A stretch of 64,000 bases of DNA, taken from contig JAOKFJ010000002.1 of assembly GCA_028247015.1 (NCBI GenBank), forward strand, positions 1 to 64,000, read 5' to 3'. This document shows positions 38,498 through 46,799 of the stretch, in pieces. The position numbers and the translations under genes were made by a program. Each line of letters opens with the position of its first letter. Position 1 is the stretch's first letter. Source of the stretch: Methylophilaceae bacterium. Lineage in GTDB: Bacteria; Pseudomonadota; Gammaproteobacteria; Burkholderiales; Methylophilaceae. The notes under the pieces are model-generated. The model did no database searches. It had not been told where the DNA came from and saw only the letters and a list, made by a program, of their open reading frames with translations.

Positions 38498-39229
38498 ATG
38501 GAAAAAGTAGCATTTATTAGCGGTGCAAACAGGGGCATAGGTTTTGAGACATCAAAAAAATTAGCTGAATTAGGTATAAAGGTTATATTGGGCTCAAGAG
38601 ATTTAAATAAGGGGAAAGAGGCCATTGAGAAATTAGCATCTCAAGGAATAGAAGCAGACTTAATTCAATATGATGCCGCAGATCTTGAAGCACCACAAAA
38701 AGTTTATGATTATATTGCTGAGAAATATAATAAATTAGATATATTGGTAAATAATGCAGGGGTGCTTTTAACTGGTAATCTTTTTGTTACTAATACCTCA
38801 ACTGTTTCTGACAGCGATATAAAAGAAACATTTCAAACAAATCTTTTTTCTGTCATCTCTCTCACACAAAAATTACTTCCTCTCATTAAAAAATCTGATG
38901 CAGGAAGAATAGTTAATGTTTCGACAATTCTGAGTTCCTTAACTCTTCACTCAGCAAAAGATTCTCCGATTGCACCAGCAAAAGAATTTGCATATAACGC
39001 ATCAAAAACTGCATTAAACGCATTTACAATTCATCTTGCACTAGAATTAAAAGAGACAAATATTAAAGTAAACTCAGGCCACCCTGGATGGGTAAAAACA
39101 GAGTTGGGCGGGCCAAATGCCCCGATGGAAGTAAAAGATAGCTATGAAACCTCATTGTATTTATCTACATTAAGTGATGATGGTCCAAGTGGGGGTTTAT
39201 TTCATAAAGAAGAAACTTTACCTTGGTAG
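38498..39229 (+). CDS. Short-chain dehydrogenase/reductase
   Basis: 243 residues. Classical SDR: SGANRGIGFE (cofactor loop), NNAGVL, VNVSTILSS (Ser) and YNASK (catalytic Tyr-Lys), with PGWVKTELGGPNAP. The basic residue after the second strand (GSRDLNKG) suggests NADP(H). It looks like carbonyl reductase-type SDRs. The neighbour hydrolase suggests a small aldehyde/ketone or ester processing unit under MarR control. Confidence 0.9.
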   Translation: MEKVAFISGANRGIGFETSKKLAELGIKVILGSRDLNKGKEAIEKLASQGIEADLIQYDAADLEAPQKVYDYIAEKYNKLDILVNNAGVLLTGNLFVTNTSTVSDSDIKETFQTNLFSVISLTQKLLPLIKKSDAGRIVNVSTILSSLTLHSAKDSPIAPAKEFAYNASKTALNAFTIHLALELKETNIKVNSGHPGWVKTELGGPNAPMEVKDSYETSLYLSTLSDDGPSGGLFHKEETLPW

Positions 39230-39248
39230 GTAAAATATTTAAGAATTA

Positions 39249-39313
39249 GATAGTACAGCTATTTTCTTTTGGACTCACCTAAGAAAGTTTCTGACATTTT
39301 TTTGGGTAAATAG
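39249..39313 (+). pseudogene. Decayed copy of the 3' end of the alpha/beta hydrolase
   Basis: About 65 bases resembling 38411-38477, the last codons of the hydrolase. The core GGA(A/C)TCACCTAAG...TCTGACATT matches 25 of 28 bases, and GATAG(C/T)ACAG is shared upstream. Single-base gaps put it out of frame. The SDR is therefore bracketed by a hydrolase end and its remnant, which points to a past tandem duplication of the hydrolase-SDR region or an insertion of the SDR next to a hydrolase copy. Confidence 0.6.
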
Positions 39314-39401
39314 CTGTCCAGTTAAAAAAAGTAAACTCCTACAAATGCAGCTAGAATTAATAATATAATGTATGTAAATGCTATTATAAAGTTGAAAAAA
39401 T

Positions 39402-39587
39402 ATGAGAGAAGGAAGCGAAGAATTAACTAACGAAATACTTAAAGACGAGGAATCCTGTTGTAGCGACACAAGCTGCTGCCCCCCAAAGCCTCCAATCACA
39501 AGAGATACTCCAAAAATTGGACGTAATGATCCTTGTATTTGCGGTAACGGACGTAAATTCAAGAAATGTTGTGGAAAAAATATTTAA
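39402..39587 (+). CDS. Small SEC-C zinc-motif protein, 61 aa
   Basis: Reads [36 protein letters not shown] and then the SEC-C motif [19 protein letters not shown]. The CxC...CC motif binds zinc, as in the SecA tail and SecC-type chaperone helpers. The N-terminal CC...CC pair is an extra cluster that might bind another metal. Length suggests a stand-alone SEC-C adaptor. No operon partner is evident. Confidence 0.75.
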   Translation: MREGSEELTNEILKDEESCCSDTSCCPPKPPITRDTPKIGRNDPCICGNGRKFKKCCGKNI

Positions 39588-39677
39588 GAGAAAATATTAA
39601 ATAAAAAAACTATACTATTTTCTATGCTGCGATACACAACATTCAACTAGAGTTCTTTTTCAACAAGGAGAAATAAC

Positions 39678-39941
39678 ATGGAATTAAAATTAGATAAAAC
39701 AACAAAGATACTACTAGGTGCTATTGCATTTGGCTTGTTCTTAAATGCTAGTAATGTGTTTATAGATAAAGCTCATGCAAATGATTGGGATTTAGTAGTA
39801 GAGCTCAATAAAAGTAATGTAAAGATTGATAGGATGCAAGAGAATTTAAATATAATTGATAAGAATGTAAGAGTCTTAGAAAAAATAATAGATACTGCTG
39901 AAAAAAATCTTACAGCTGCGATTAATAATGCTTGTAAGTAG
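39678..39941 (+). CDS. Small hypothetical protein with membrane or signal segment
   Basis: 87 residues. A hydrophobic stretch (ILLGAIAFGLFLNASNVFI) and KAHAN cleavage-like site are followed by a predicted coiled helix (VKIDRMQENLNIIDKNVRVLEKIIDTAEKNLTAAI). AAGGAG lies eight bases before the ATG. Probably periplasmic or anchored. Not recognised. The stop is followed at once by copy 2 of the 17-base dispersed repeat. Confidence 0.55.
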   Translation: MELKLDKTTKILLGAIAFGLFLNASNVFIDKAHANDWDLVVELNKSNVKIDRMQENLNIIDKNVRVLEKIIDTAEKNLTAAINNACK

Positions 39942-39952
39942 GCGAAGAGAGA

Positions 39953-39969
39953 CTTAATACACAACTATG
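39953..39969. repeat. 17-base dispersed repeat, copy 2
   Basis: CTTAATACACAACTATG, identical to 33551-33567, with the same GGCGA and GACTA flanks. It starts 12 bases after the stop codon of the 87-residue gene. Confidence 0.5.
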
Positions 39970-39998
39970 AAGGACTAAACTACAACTCCTAACTTATA

Positions 39999-40289
39999 TT
40001 ACATTTGGCTGTTCACATAACATTTAAAACTACCTTGAAGAATCTGTCTTTTATATCCATTCTGATTTATTTCATTTAATTTAATACTCTCTATTTCAAA
40101 GCGAGTCCCACAAGTCTTATTAACTACTTTTTTTAATTCTTTTCTTAAATTATTAGAATTACTATTTTCTGTTATTGATATGTTATATCTATCTGAACCC
40201 AGAGGCTGTAATTTAACTTCTAACGAATTAGATTCTTTAGTAAGCAATAGGCATGGAAACAAAAATAAAATTAAGAGTAGTTTTTTCAT
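39999..40289 (-). CDS. Small secreted hypothetical protein
   Basis: 96 residues. Signal peptide-like N terminus (MKKLLLILFLFPCLLLTKESNS), then a mostly beta-pattern chain with two cysteines (NKTCGTRFEI and GSFKCYVN) that could form a disulfide. No family recognised. It follows metY on the same strand, 33 bases upstream in position, and may be transcribed separately. Confidence 0.5.
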   Translation of the reverse strand: MKKLLLILFLFPCLLLTKESNSLEVKLQPLGSDRYNISITENSNSNNLRKELKKVVNKTCGTRFEIESIKLNEINQNGYKRQILQGSFKCYVNSQM

Positions 40290-40321
40290 TTTTTATACTT
40301 CTCTCTTAAATGATTTGTATG

Positions 40322-41602
40322 TTACTTTTTTGAAGCCTCAATTGCTTGTTCAACGTCTTGAATAATGTCATCAATATGTTCAATACCTACCGAGATTCTT
40401 ATCAAATCTTCACTAACGCCTGCCAAAACTTTTTGTTCTGGAGTTAATTGTCTATGTAATGTTGATGCTGGATGGCACGCAAGTGATTTTGCATCTCCCA
40501 TACTAAGAACTCTTAAGATCATTTGAAGTGCATCTATAAATTTAGCACCAGCTTCGACCCCACCTTTAATACCAAAACTGACAATGCCTGAAGCTTGGCC
40601 ATTGGTAATTTTTTTACAAACATCATTATATTTATCATTAGGTAGAGCAGCATAATTTACCCATTCCACACGTTCGTGGCTTTCTAAATATTTTGCAAGC
40701 GCAAGAGCATTCTCACAATGTCGTTCCATTCTTACACCCAATGATTCGAGCCCTAGCATTATTATATAGGCGTTATTAGGTGACAAACATGCCCCTGTTT
40801 CTCTTAGAGGAACGACGCGACAACAAGCAATAAAAGCAGCAGGTCCGAATTGTTCGGTATATACAACTCCATGGTAAGAAGGGTCTGGCTCATTAAGCAT
40901 TGGGAATTTTTTTGGATCTTTAGTCCAATCAAATTTTCCGGAATCAACAATAATTCCACCAATTGTCGCACCGTGACCATCTATATATTTTGTAAGGGAA
41001 TGAACAACAATATCTGCTCCAAAATCAATAGGCCTGCATAAATAAGGCGTGGCTACAGTATTATCCACAATCAAGGGAATACCGTGCTTGTGAGCAATAT
41101 CTGCAAACTTTTTTAGGTCAATAATATTTCCTAAGGGATTACCAATTGACTCACAATATATGGCTCTAGTTTTTTCGTCTATTGCCTCTTCAAGGCCCTT
41201 AAAATCTGCACCATCAATCATTTTCACATTAATGCCATACTTAGGGAAGCTATGGGTAAAACAGTTATAGGTCCCTCCATATAGCTGATTGGTGCTCACA
41301 ATATTATCACCCGCTCTTGTAATAGTCTGAATAGCGTAAGTGATTGCAGCCATGCCAGAAGCAAGCGATAAAGCAGCAATTCCACCTTCCATTTCCGCAA
41401 CTCTTTTTTCAAGTACCGTGTTAGTAGGATTACCTATTCTTGAATAAATATTTCCTTCGACCTTAAGGTCGAATAAATCTGCACCATGCTGCGTGTCATC
41501 AATGGTAAACCCCGATGTTTGATAAATTGGGGTTGTTGCTGACTTTTGGTCATTTTTATCTGGATCATAACCATGATGAAGTGCTATTGATTCAAGTTTC
41601 AT
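40322..41602 (-). CDS. metY: O-acetylhomoserine sulfhydrylase (MetY)
   Basis: 426 residues, the MetY length. PLP-dependent Cys/Met metabolism enzyme: [48 protein letters not shown], and the PLP lysine in [13 protein letters not shown]. It makes homocysteine from O-acetylhomoserine and sulfide, and so uses the sulfide from the assimilatory sulfate operon at the right end of this window. No SAM riboswitch is visible in the short upstream spacer. Confidence 0.95.
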   Translation of the reverse strand: MKLESIALHHGYDPDKNDQKSATTPIYQTSGFTIDDTQHGADLFDLKVEGNIYSRIGNPTNTVLEKRVAEMEGGIAALSLASGMAAITYAIQTITRAGDNIVSTNQLYGGTYNCFTHSFPKYGINVKMIDGADFKGLEEAIDEKTRAIYCESIGNPLGNIIDLKKFADIAHKHGIPLIVDNTVATPYLCRPIDFGADIVVHSLTKYIDGHGATIGGIIVDSGKFDWTKDPKKFPMLNEPDPSYHGVVYTEQFGPAAFIACCRVVPLRETGACLSPNNAYIIMLGLESLGVRMERHCENALALAKYLESHERVEWVNYAALPNDKYNDVCKKITNGQASGIVSFGIKGGVEAGAKFIDALQMILRVLSMGDAKSLACHPASTLHRQLTPEQKVLAGVSEDLIRISVGIEHIDDIIQDVEQAIEASKK

Positions 41603-41621
41603 ATGTGTATTCCTTTAATTA

Positions 41622-42956
41622 TCATTTGAAATCTACTGCTCCGTCGTTAACTTTTGACCATTTAAAACTTAAATATTCTATTAAGTAATTTTGATAAAAT
41701 TTATAAGTCCTATTAGGAAACTTGTCCATTGCTCTTAATACATAATTTGCCTGTATTGATGGCTTTGATTTTTCACCCAAATATTTTGGAGTGCAGCTCG
41801 TTAATTGCTTTTTCTTCATATAGTTGATTGTTGTGCAAATACGCTGACTCACTATTTCGCATCTAGCAGTCCAACTGAAATTAATATACCCTGCATGAGC
41901 AAAAAGATTTGGTATTCCACTAAACATCATCCCTCTATACCAACTAGTATCATTAATATTTACTTTTTTATCGTTAACAAAAATATCAATGCCACCTAAT
42001 AATTGTGCATTACCACCTGTAGCCATCACTGTAATATCGCTGTGGATGACTTTACCATTTTGTAACTTAACTCCAGTTGTTTCCCAATTACTAATACCTT
42101 GGCGCACTATTGATACTTTTTCTGACTCTACAGCCCTAAAATAGTCTTGATCTAAACTAGAAGCTGGTCGTTGATCCCAATAATCATATGAGGGTGTAGT
42201 TGTTTCATTGTAATAAGGATCAGTAGCGATTATTTTCTTTCTTAGTGACTTTTTAAAAAATCTACTAAATATATAATCTTTTAAGACCTCAAATGTTTTA
42301 TAACCTCGAGATGATTTTTCTTGACTATCAATATTTATAATCCATGCAGGGCTGCGTTGAACCAATGTTACTTTTTTCGCTTCTTTTATTATTGATGGTG
42401 CCATAGTAATGGCAGTGCACCCGCTACCAATAATAGTTACATTTTTATTTTTGTAGTCTGTGTCTCCCCATGCTTGGGTATGTACAATTTTCCCCTGGTA
42501 TTTATTTTCGTTTTTAAACTTTGGTAAATGAGGGTTTTTACGATCACGGGAACCAGTGCAGAAAATAACATGTTGGCTAGTAAAATTTTTACGATTAGTT
42601 TTTGTTATCCATTGGCTATCTTTCCATGATGATGATGTGACCTGTGTATTAAATAATATATGTTTTTTAATATTAAATTTTTCTGCAGTTTGCTTTATAT
42701 ATTTTTTAATGTCCTGACCTTTGCCTATTATTGGACCTTGCCAAGGATTAAAACTAAATCCATAGGTATACATATCATTATCCGCACGAACACCAGGAAA
42801 CTTCATCTGATCCCAGGTACCGCCCACATCGCTTCTTGACTCTATTATCTTATATGTAATATTAGGGAAGTTTTTTTGGAGATAATAAGCTGTTGTTATT
42901 CCAGCTATTCCTGCACCAATAATGGTTACGTCTACTTTTTCCATCTTAATTACCAT
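41622..42956 (-). CDS. Flavin-containing (Baeyer-Villiger-type) monooxygenase
   Basis: 444 residues. FAD Rossmann motif VTIIGAGIAGITTAYYLQ near the N terminus, RSDVGGTWDQMKFPGVRAD, the YQGKIVHTQAWGD motif matching the BVMO fingerprint, and a second nucleotide motif TIIGSGCTAITMA for NADPH. It probably inserts oxygen into ketones or oxidises soft nucleophiles; the substrate is unknown. Start: ATG at 42956 or four codons later (MEKVDVTIIG); no clear ribosome site decides. It lies 19 bases upstream of metY on the same strand. Confidence 0.85.
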   Translation of the reverse strand: MVIKMEKVDVTIIGAGIAGITTAYYLQKNFPNITYKIIESRSDVGGTWDQMKFPGVRADNDMYTYGFSFNPWQGPIIGKGQDIKKYIKQTAEKFNIKKHILFNTQVTSSSWKDSQWITKTNRKNFTSQHVIFCTGSRDRKNPHLPKFKNENKYQGKIVHTQAWGDTDYKNKNVTIIGSGCTAITMAPSIIKEAKKVTLVQRSPAWIINIDSQEKSSRGYKTFEVLKDYIFSRFFKKSLRKKIIATDPYYNETTTPSYDYWDQRPASSLDQDYFRAVESEKVSIVRQGISNWETTGVKLQNGKVIHSDITVMATGGNAQLLGGIDIFVNDKKVNINDTSWYRGMMFSGIPNLFAHAGYINFSWTARCEIVSQRICTTINYMKKKQLTSCTPKYLGEKSKPSIQANYVLRAMDKFPNRTYKFYQNYLIEYLSFKWSKVNDGAVDFK

Positions 42957-43199
42957 TCAATTATAATATGTTGATTGACAAACAAATTAACCCAAAATTC
43001 AATTTTAGTTTTCATGATGTAATGATACACACAAATTTAGTCCACTAATTATTAGTACACAATATATTAGCAATTTTTAAAAAGTAAAAAAAGAGCCAAA
43101 ATCATGAATTCGTAATATATTTTGTAATATTAACGCATAGCTTTTCTATTTTACAGAAGCTGTCAAATTTTTTAACTTTGATAAATTAATCTGAAATAA

Positions 43200-43216
43200 A
43201 AGTATTCTAAATACTT
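43200..43216. repeat. Inverted repeat upstream of the zinc operon
   Basis: AAGTATT-CTA-AATACTT, a perfect 7+3+7 inverted repeat, 34 bases before the His-rich protein gene, in the 293-base gap between it and the divergent monooxygenase gene. It could be an operator, for example for a Zur-like regulator, though it does not match the Zur boxes I know. The rest of the gap is AT-rich with no other feature seen. Confidence 0.35.
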
Positions 43217-43249
43217 GTATTTTAATAAAATTTCTATTAATATCCGCTG

Positions 43250-43561
43250 ATGTTTAGAAAAAATTTGTCTCTTTTAATTGTAATTCTCGGCCTATTATTT
43301 AATATTCAGGCAGGATTTACTCATGGTGTTGAACATATAGTTCATGATCATGAGTCGCATGAAAGTTCAAATGACCATGAATCGCATGAAAATTCAAAAG
43401 TATGTGAGGAATGTCTTTTAATTCATAACTTAGTTAAGTCATCTGATTTAAATGATGTCCTCTATTTCAATCTTCAAAACTATACTAATTTCAATTACAA
43501 CTATGATGTAGGTAAAAAAACTACTTACACCTTTGTTGCTTATCAGTCCCAAGCCCCATAA
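43250..43561 (+). CDS. Histidine-rich secreted protein, putative metal binder
   Basis: 103 residues. Signal peptide (MFRKNLSLLIVILGLLFNIQAGFTHG), then a histidine cluster HIVHDHESHESSNDHESHENS, a CEEC motif, and a hydrophobic beta-type tail. The two DHESHE(S/N)S units come from a 27-base tandem duplication (43346-43372 and 43373-43399). The layout resembles small DUF2946-like proteins near metal receptors. It probably binds zinc (or copper) in the periplasm. It is the first gene before the ZnuD-like receptor, 49 bases away. Confidence 0.6.
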   Translation: MFRKNLSLLIVILGLLFNIQAGFTHGVEHIVHDHESHESSNDHESHENSKVCEECLLIHNLVKSSDLNDVLYFNLQNYTNFNYNYDVGKKTTYTFVAYQSQAP

Positions 43562-43610
43562 AAAATCCTTAAAAAAATTAAGCTTTTTATTTTTATTTTA
43601 AGGAATTATT

Positions 43611-45653
43611 ATGCGTTATATAAGCACTTTATGTGTATTTCTTATGTGTTTGCCAATGCAATTAGTGAATGCAGAAGAATTACAGCTCAAAGAAATACCA
43701 GTTACAGCGAACCCACTTAATTTATCAAGTGATGAAATGACGCGCCCCGTTCATATAATGAATGGTGTGCAATTGCAAAACAAGAAAAGTTCCTCTTTAG
43801 GCTCAATGCTTGACAGTGTTCCAGGTCTAAGTAATAACTCTTGGTCTGATAATGTTGGACGGCCTACTATTCGTGGTATGGACAGAAATAGAGTTCAAAT
43901 ACTTAATAATGGTATGCAGATTAAAGATGTCTCTAATCTGTCTGGTGACCATGCAATTTCTCTTGATAGTTTATCTTCTGAACAGATTGAAGTTGTAACA
44001 GGACCTGAAACTATTATTTATGGCGGTGGTGCAGTAGGCGGGGTCGTCAATATTATTGATTACCGTATCCATCCTGAATTTGTTGATGGAATAGTTGGGA
44101 AATACGATGTGAGTAGGGGCGGCGCAAACAATGCAAACTCTAGTTCTATGCTTATCGATATCGGTACCGATAATTTAATGTTCCATCTTGATTTGTATAA
44201 TCGTGATTCTAAGAACATTAAAATTCCTGGATCTTCTGTATCTGAAAAATTAGCTAATTCTGACTCAGAATATCCTACGGGCAAATACGGTAAAGACACT
44301 CTACAAAATTCTTATAACGAAAGTATAGGTGGTGGGGTAGGTGCTACTTACTTCTTTAATAATGGTCATACAGGGTTTTCGTATGCTAAGCATGAGCAAG
44401 AATATGGAACTATCCTTGAGGCCGATGCATTTATTGATTTAGAGTCTGATAACTTCAAATATGAACTTGAAATGCGTGACCTCTCTAATTTTGTCAATAA
44501 ATTTAAGGTTAAAGTAAGTCATACTGACTATGAGCACTTTGAAATGGAGGATTCAGCAATTGGCCTGGATTACTTTGACATAGGCACCGATGCTAAATTT
44601 GAGATAGTTCACTCACTGTTATCTACAGCAGGTGGAGTATTGGGACTTGATATAAGCACATCAAAATTCTCTCAAAATACTAAGCCATATGAACCAAACA
44701 ACAAACGCCAAAATTTTGGATTTTATGCTTTAGAAGGTATTGAAGTAGGCAATCATAAATTTACCGTGGGCTTTAGGCACGACTATCATGATTATGAAGC
44801 TAATGCCTTTACCAGTGATGACGGTGCGCCGACAGAGGGAGGTGATGAAGGTAGTACTAGTTTTGCTGCAACTGAAAAATCATTTCATGCCACAAGCTTT
44901 TCGGTTGGTACGTCTTCAAAAATTAATGATCAATGGGCATTAGCAATTAATGTTGCTCGTACTGAGAGAGCGCCGAATCATGATGAATTATTTGTTTACG
45001 GTGAACACCATGCTACAGAAACTATTGAACACGGTGATCGTACATTATCTGATGAACGTTCTAACTCTGCAGAGGTTACATTAAGTTGGGCAGACCAAGG
45101 TAATGCCTTTTCAGTGTCACCATACTTTATAGACTTTAGTAGCTATATTGCATTATTGGATACGGGAGTTGTTCAATGGCATGAACACGATGGTGAAGAA
45201 GAAGCATTACCTGTCTTCCTCCATCAAAACGTTCCTGCTGATTTTTATGGCTTTGAATTCCAAGGAAATATAGAATTATCTAGTAATTATGGCTTTAATT
45301 ATTGGGGCGACTATGTAAGAGCTAAGAACAAAAATGGTGGCGATCTCCCAAGAATTCCTCCATTAACTCTGGGGTCTGGATTGTCTTATCAGCTTAATGC
45401 TTTGCAGGCGAGTATAGATGTAGAGCATAATTTTAGTCAGACTAATACTGGACCTAAAGAATTAAAGACTGACAGCTTCACAAATCTTTCACTAACCATG
45501 AATTACGAATTACCATTTATGGGAGGAGTTACTGCATTTGTTAAGGGTGATAATCTTTTAGACGAAGAAAGAAGAAACCATGCTTCAAGCCTAAAAGATA
45601 AAGTCTTGTTTGGTCAGAGGGCAATTACAGTTGGTGTTACTGGGTATTTTTAA
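43611..45653 (+). CDS. ZnuD-like TonB-dependent receptor
   Basis: 680 residues. Signal peptide, a TonB-type N-terminal segment (LQLKEIPVTANPL), plug with GRPTIRGMDRNRVQILNNGMQIKDVSNLSGDHAISLD and GPETIIYGGGAVGGVVNIID, and a barrel ending RAITVGVTGYF. The RNRVQIL...DVSxLSxDHA and YGGGAxGGVVN segments resemble ZnuD zinc receptors. Histidine-rich loops (WHEHDGEEE, YGEHHATETIEHGD) support metal binding. It follows the His-rich protein gene and precedes an unknown membrane protein and a MerC-like protein. Zinc as ligand is inferred from similarity and context. Confidence 0.8.
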   Translation: MRYISTLCVFLMCLPMQLVNAEELQLKEIPVTANPLNLSSDEMTRPVHIMNGVQLQNKKSSSLGSMLDSVPGLSNNSWSDNVGRPTIRGMDRNRVQILNNGMQIKDVSNLSGDHAISLDSLSSEQIEVVTGPETIIYGGGAVGGVVNIIDYRIHPEFVDGIVGKYDVSRGGANNANSSSMLIDIGTDNLMFHLDLYNRDSKNIKIPGSSVSEKLANSDSEYPTGKYGKDTLQNSYNESIGGGVGATYFFNNGHTGFSYAKHEQEYGTILEADAFIDLESDNFKYELEMRDLSNFVNKFKVKVSHTDYEHFEMEDSAIGLDYFDIGTDAKFEIVHSLLSTAGGVLGLDISTSKFSQNTKPYEPNNKRQNFGFYALEGIEVGNHKFTVGFRHDYHDYEANAFTSDDGAPTEGGDEGSTSFAATEKSFHATSFSVGTSSKINDQWALAINVARTERAPNHDELFVYGEHHATETIEHGDRTLSDERSNSAEVTLSWADQGNAFSVSPYFIDFSSYIALLDTGVVQWHEHDGEEEALPVFLHQNVPADFYGFEFQGNIELSSNYGFNYWGDYVRAKNKNGGDLPRIPPLTLGSGLSYQLNALQASIDVEHNFSQTNTGPKELKTDSFTNLSLTMNYELPFMGGVTAFVKGDNLLDEERRNHASSLKDKVLFGQRAITVGVTGYF

Positions 45654-45774
45654 ATTTTAAATTTCTGAGCTGCATCCTGCATATTTTGATATGAGCATTT
45701 CATATAGTGTGGGTAGGATGTGGTGAAGTAATTTGTGTCACTAAATTTACTTAATAAAAATGAAGGAATAAAAC

Positions 45775-46146
45775 ATGGAGCATATTTTAGAATTTTACAT
45801 GACAGGAGTAGATGGAAATTTAAGAGGCTTTGTTTTTGGATTCGTTCATGTGTCGATAATGCTACTCGGATACTATACCGGGTGGAGTATAAATAGATTT
45901 TTAAAAATTTTTTCAAATGGTTATATAGCTGGTATTTTTGGCGCAGCACTATCTCATATTGTCGCCGACTTAATTGCCAGTTATATCGATCCACATTTAA
46001 GAAGTATGGTTTTTGGTATTGTTCTTGGCGGAATACTGCCTTTACTCTTTGTTCCAATATTTGAGAAATATGTAGTTAAAAGTAAACACCATATTGTTGT
46101 TGGAGATCATGAAGATGTTTCTGAAGACTTACGATCTAAGCATTAG
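45775..46146 (+). CDS. Unknown three-helix membrane protein of the zinc operon
   Basis: 123 residues. Three membrane helices (GFVFGFVHVSIMLLGYYTGW, GYIAGIFGAALSHIVADLIASYI and SMVFGIVLGGILPLLFVPIF), then a soluble tail with HHIVVGDHEDVSEDLRSKH. Acid and histidine residues inside the helices (SHIVADLI) look like a metal path. No family recognised. It sits between the ZnuD-like receptor (121 bases) and a MerC-like gene (48 bases), which points to a metal transport accessory role. Confidence 0.6.
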   Translation: MEHILEFYMTGVDGNLRGFVFGFVHVSIMLLGYYTGWSINRFLKIFSNGYIAGIFGAALSHIVADLIASYIDPHLRSMVFGIVLGGILPLLFVPIFEKYVVKSKHHIVVGDHEDVSEDLRSKH

Positions 46147-46194
46147 AAGCTAAAAGTAATACAAAAATTTTTTGAGTTTAAAGAGAGGAATAAG

Positions 46195-46593
46195 ATGATA
46201 GCAACACAAGAGATTACCGATAAAATTGCAATAAGTTTGTCATTGGCATGTGCATTTCATTGTCTTTTTTTTCCGTCTATTTTATTAGTTCTTTCAAATT
46301 TTGTTTCTATTAATTTTGATAATGAGTTGATACATTTTTCACTGTTGCTGACGATAGTTCCATTTAGTATTTATGGTCTGACTAAGGGGCTAAGAAATCA
46401 TAAAAAATATTTATTTTTTGTATTAGGTCTATTTGGTATCATTATTCTTTCTTTAGCACTTTTAATAAACAAAGAAATTATAGGGGAATTCGGAGAGGTA
46501 TTTTTAACATTACTTGGCTCAACGATTATTGCAGCCGCACATTTTAAAAACTATAGGCTTTGTAGGCATTTGGATTGTGATTGTCATAATTAG
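46195..46593 (+). CDS. MerC-domain membrane protein
   Basis: 132 residues. About four helices. ALACAFHCLFFPSIL-type start (SLACAFHCLFFPSILLVL) has the Cys/His pair of MerC proteins in the first helix. The C-terminal tail LCRHLDCDCHN adds a CxC/His cluster. MerC-type proteins move mercury or zinc across the inner membrane. In this operon zinc is the more likely ion. Confidence 0.75.
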   Translation: MIATQEITDKIAISLSLACAFHCLFFPSILLVLSNFVSINFDNELIHFSLLLTIVPFSIYGLTKGLRNHKKYLFFVLGLFGIIILSLALLINKEIIGEFGEVFLTLLGSTIIAAAHFKNYRLCRHLDCDCHN

Positions 46594-46745
46594 GCTTAAA
46601 TTAATATATTAGAGTTGTTCAGTAAACTCTATTATCGTATCATTTGCGAATGTCTCATTTTAAATCTTATTTATATTTAAATATTCCTAGTAAAATTCTT
46701 AGTAACTATATTGGTCGCTTAATTGTCCGGGCGTAAACTAAACTT

Positions 46746-46799
46746 ATGAAAAAATTAGCTCTACCCAGAACACTAATGAACCTAATTTATCCCTTATGA
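46746..46799 (+). CDS. Possible 17-aa leader peptide before selO
   Basis: ATG start, MKKLALPRTLMNLIYPL, with its TGA stop overlapping the selO ATG (ATGA). Such overlap allows translational coupling. No strong ribosome site. It may be chance. Confidence 0.25.
   Translation: MKKLALPRTLMNLIYPL

Noticed and set aside
41603-41621. SAM riboswitch before metY
   Set aside because: The spacer is only 19 bases and no K-turn or conserved core is present.
45650-46057. Minus-strand ORF of 135 residues
   Set aside because: Shadow of the 45775-46146 membrane protein; low-complexity basic content and no family pattern.
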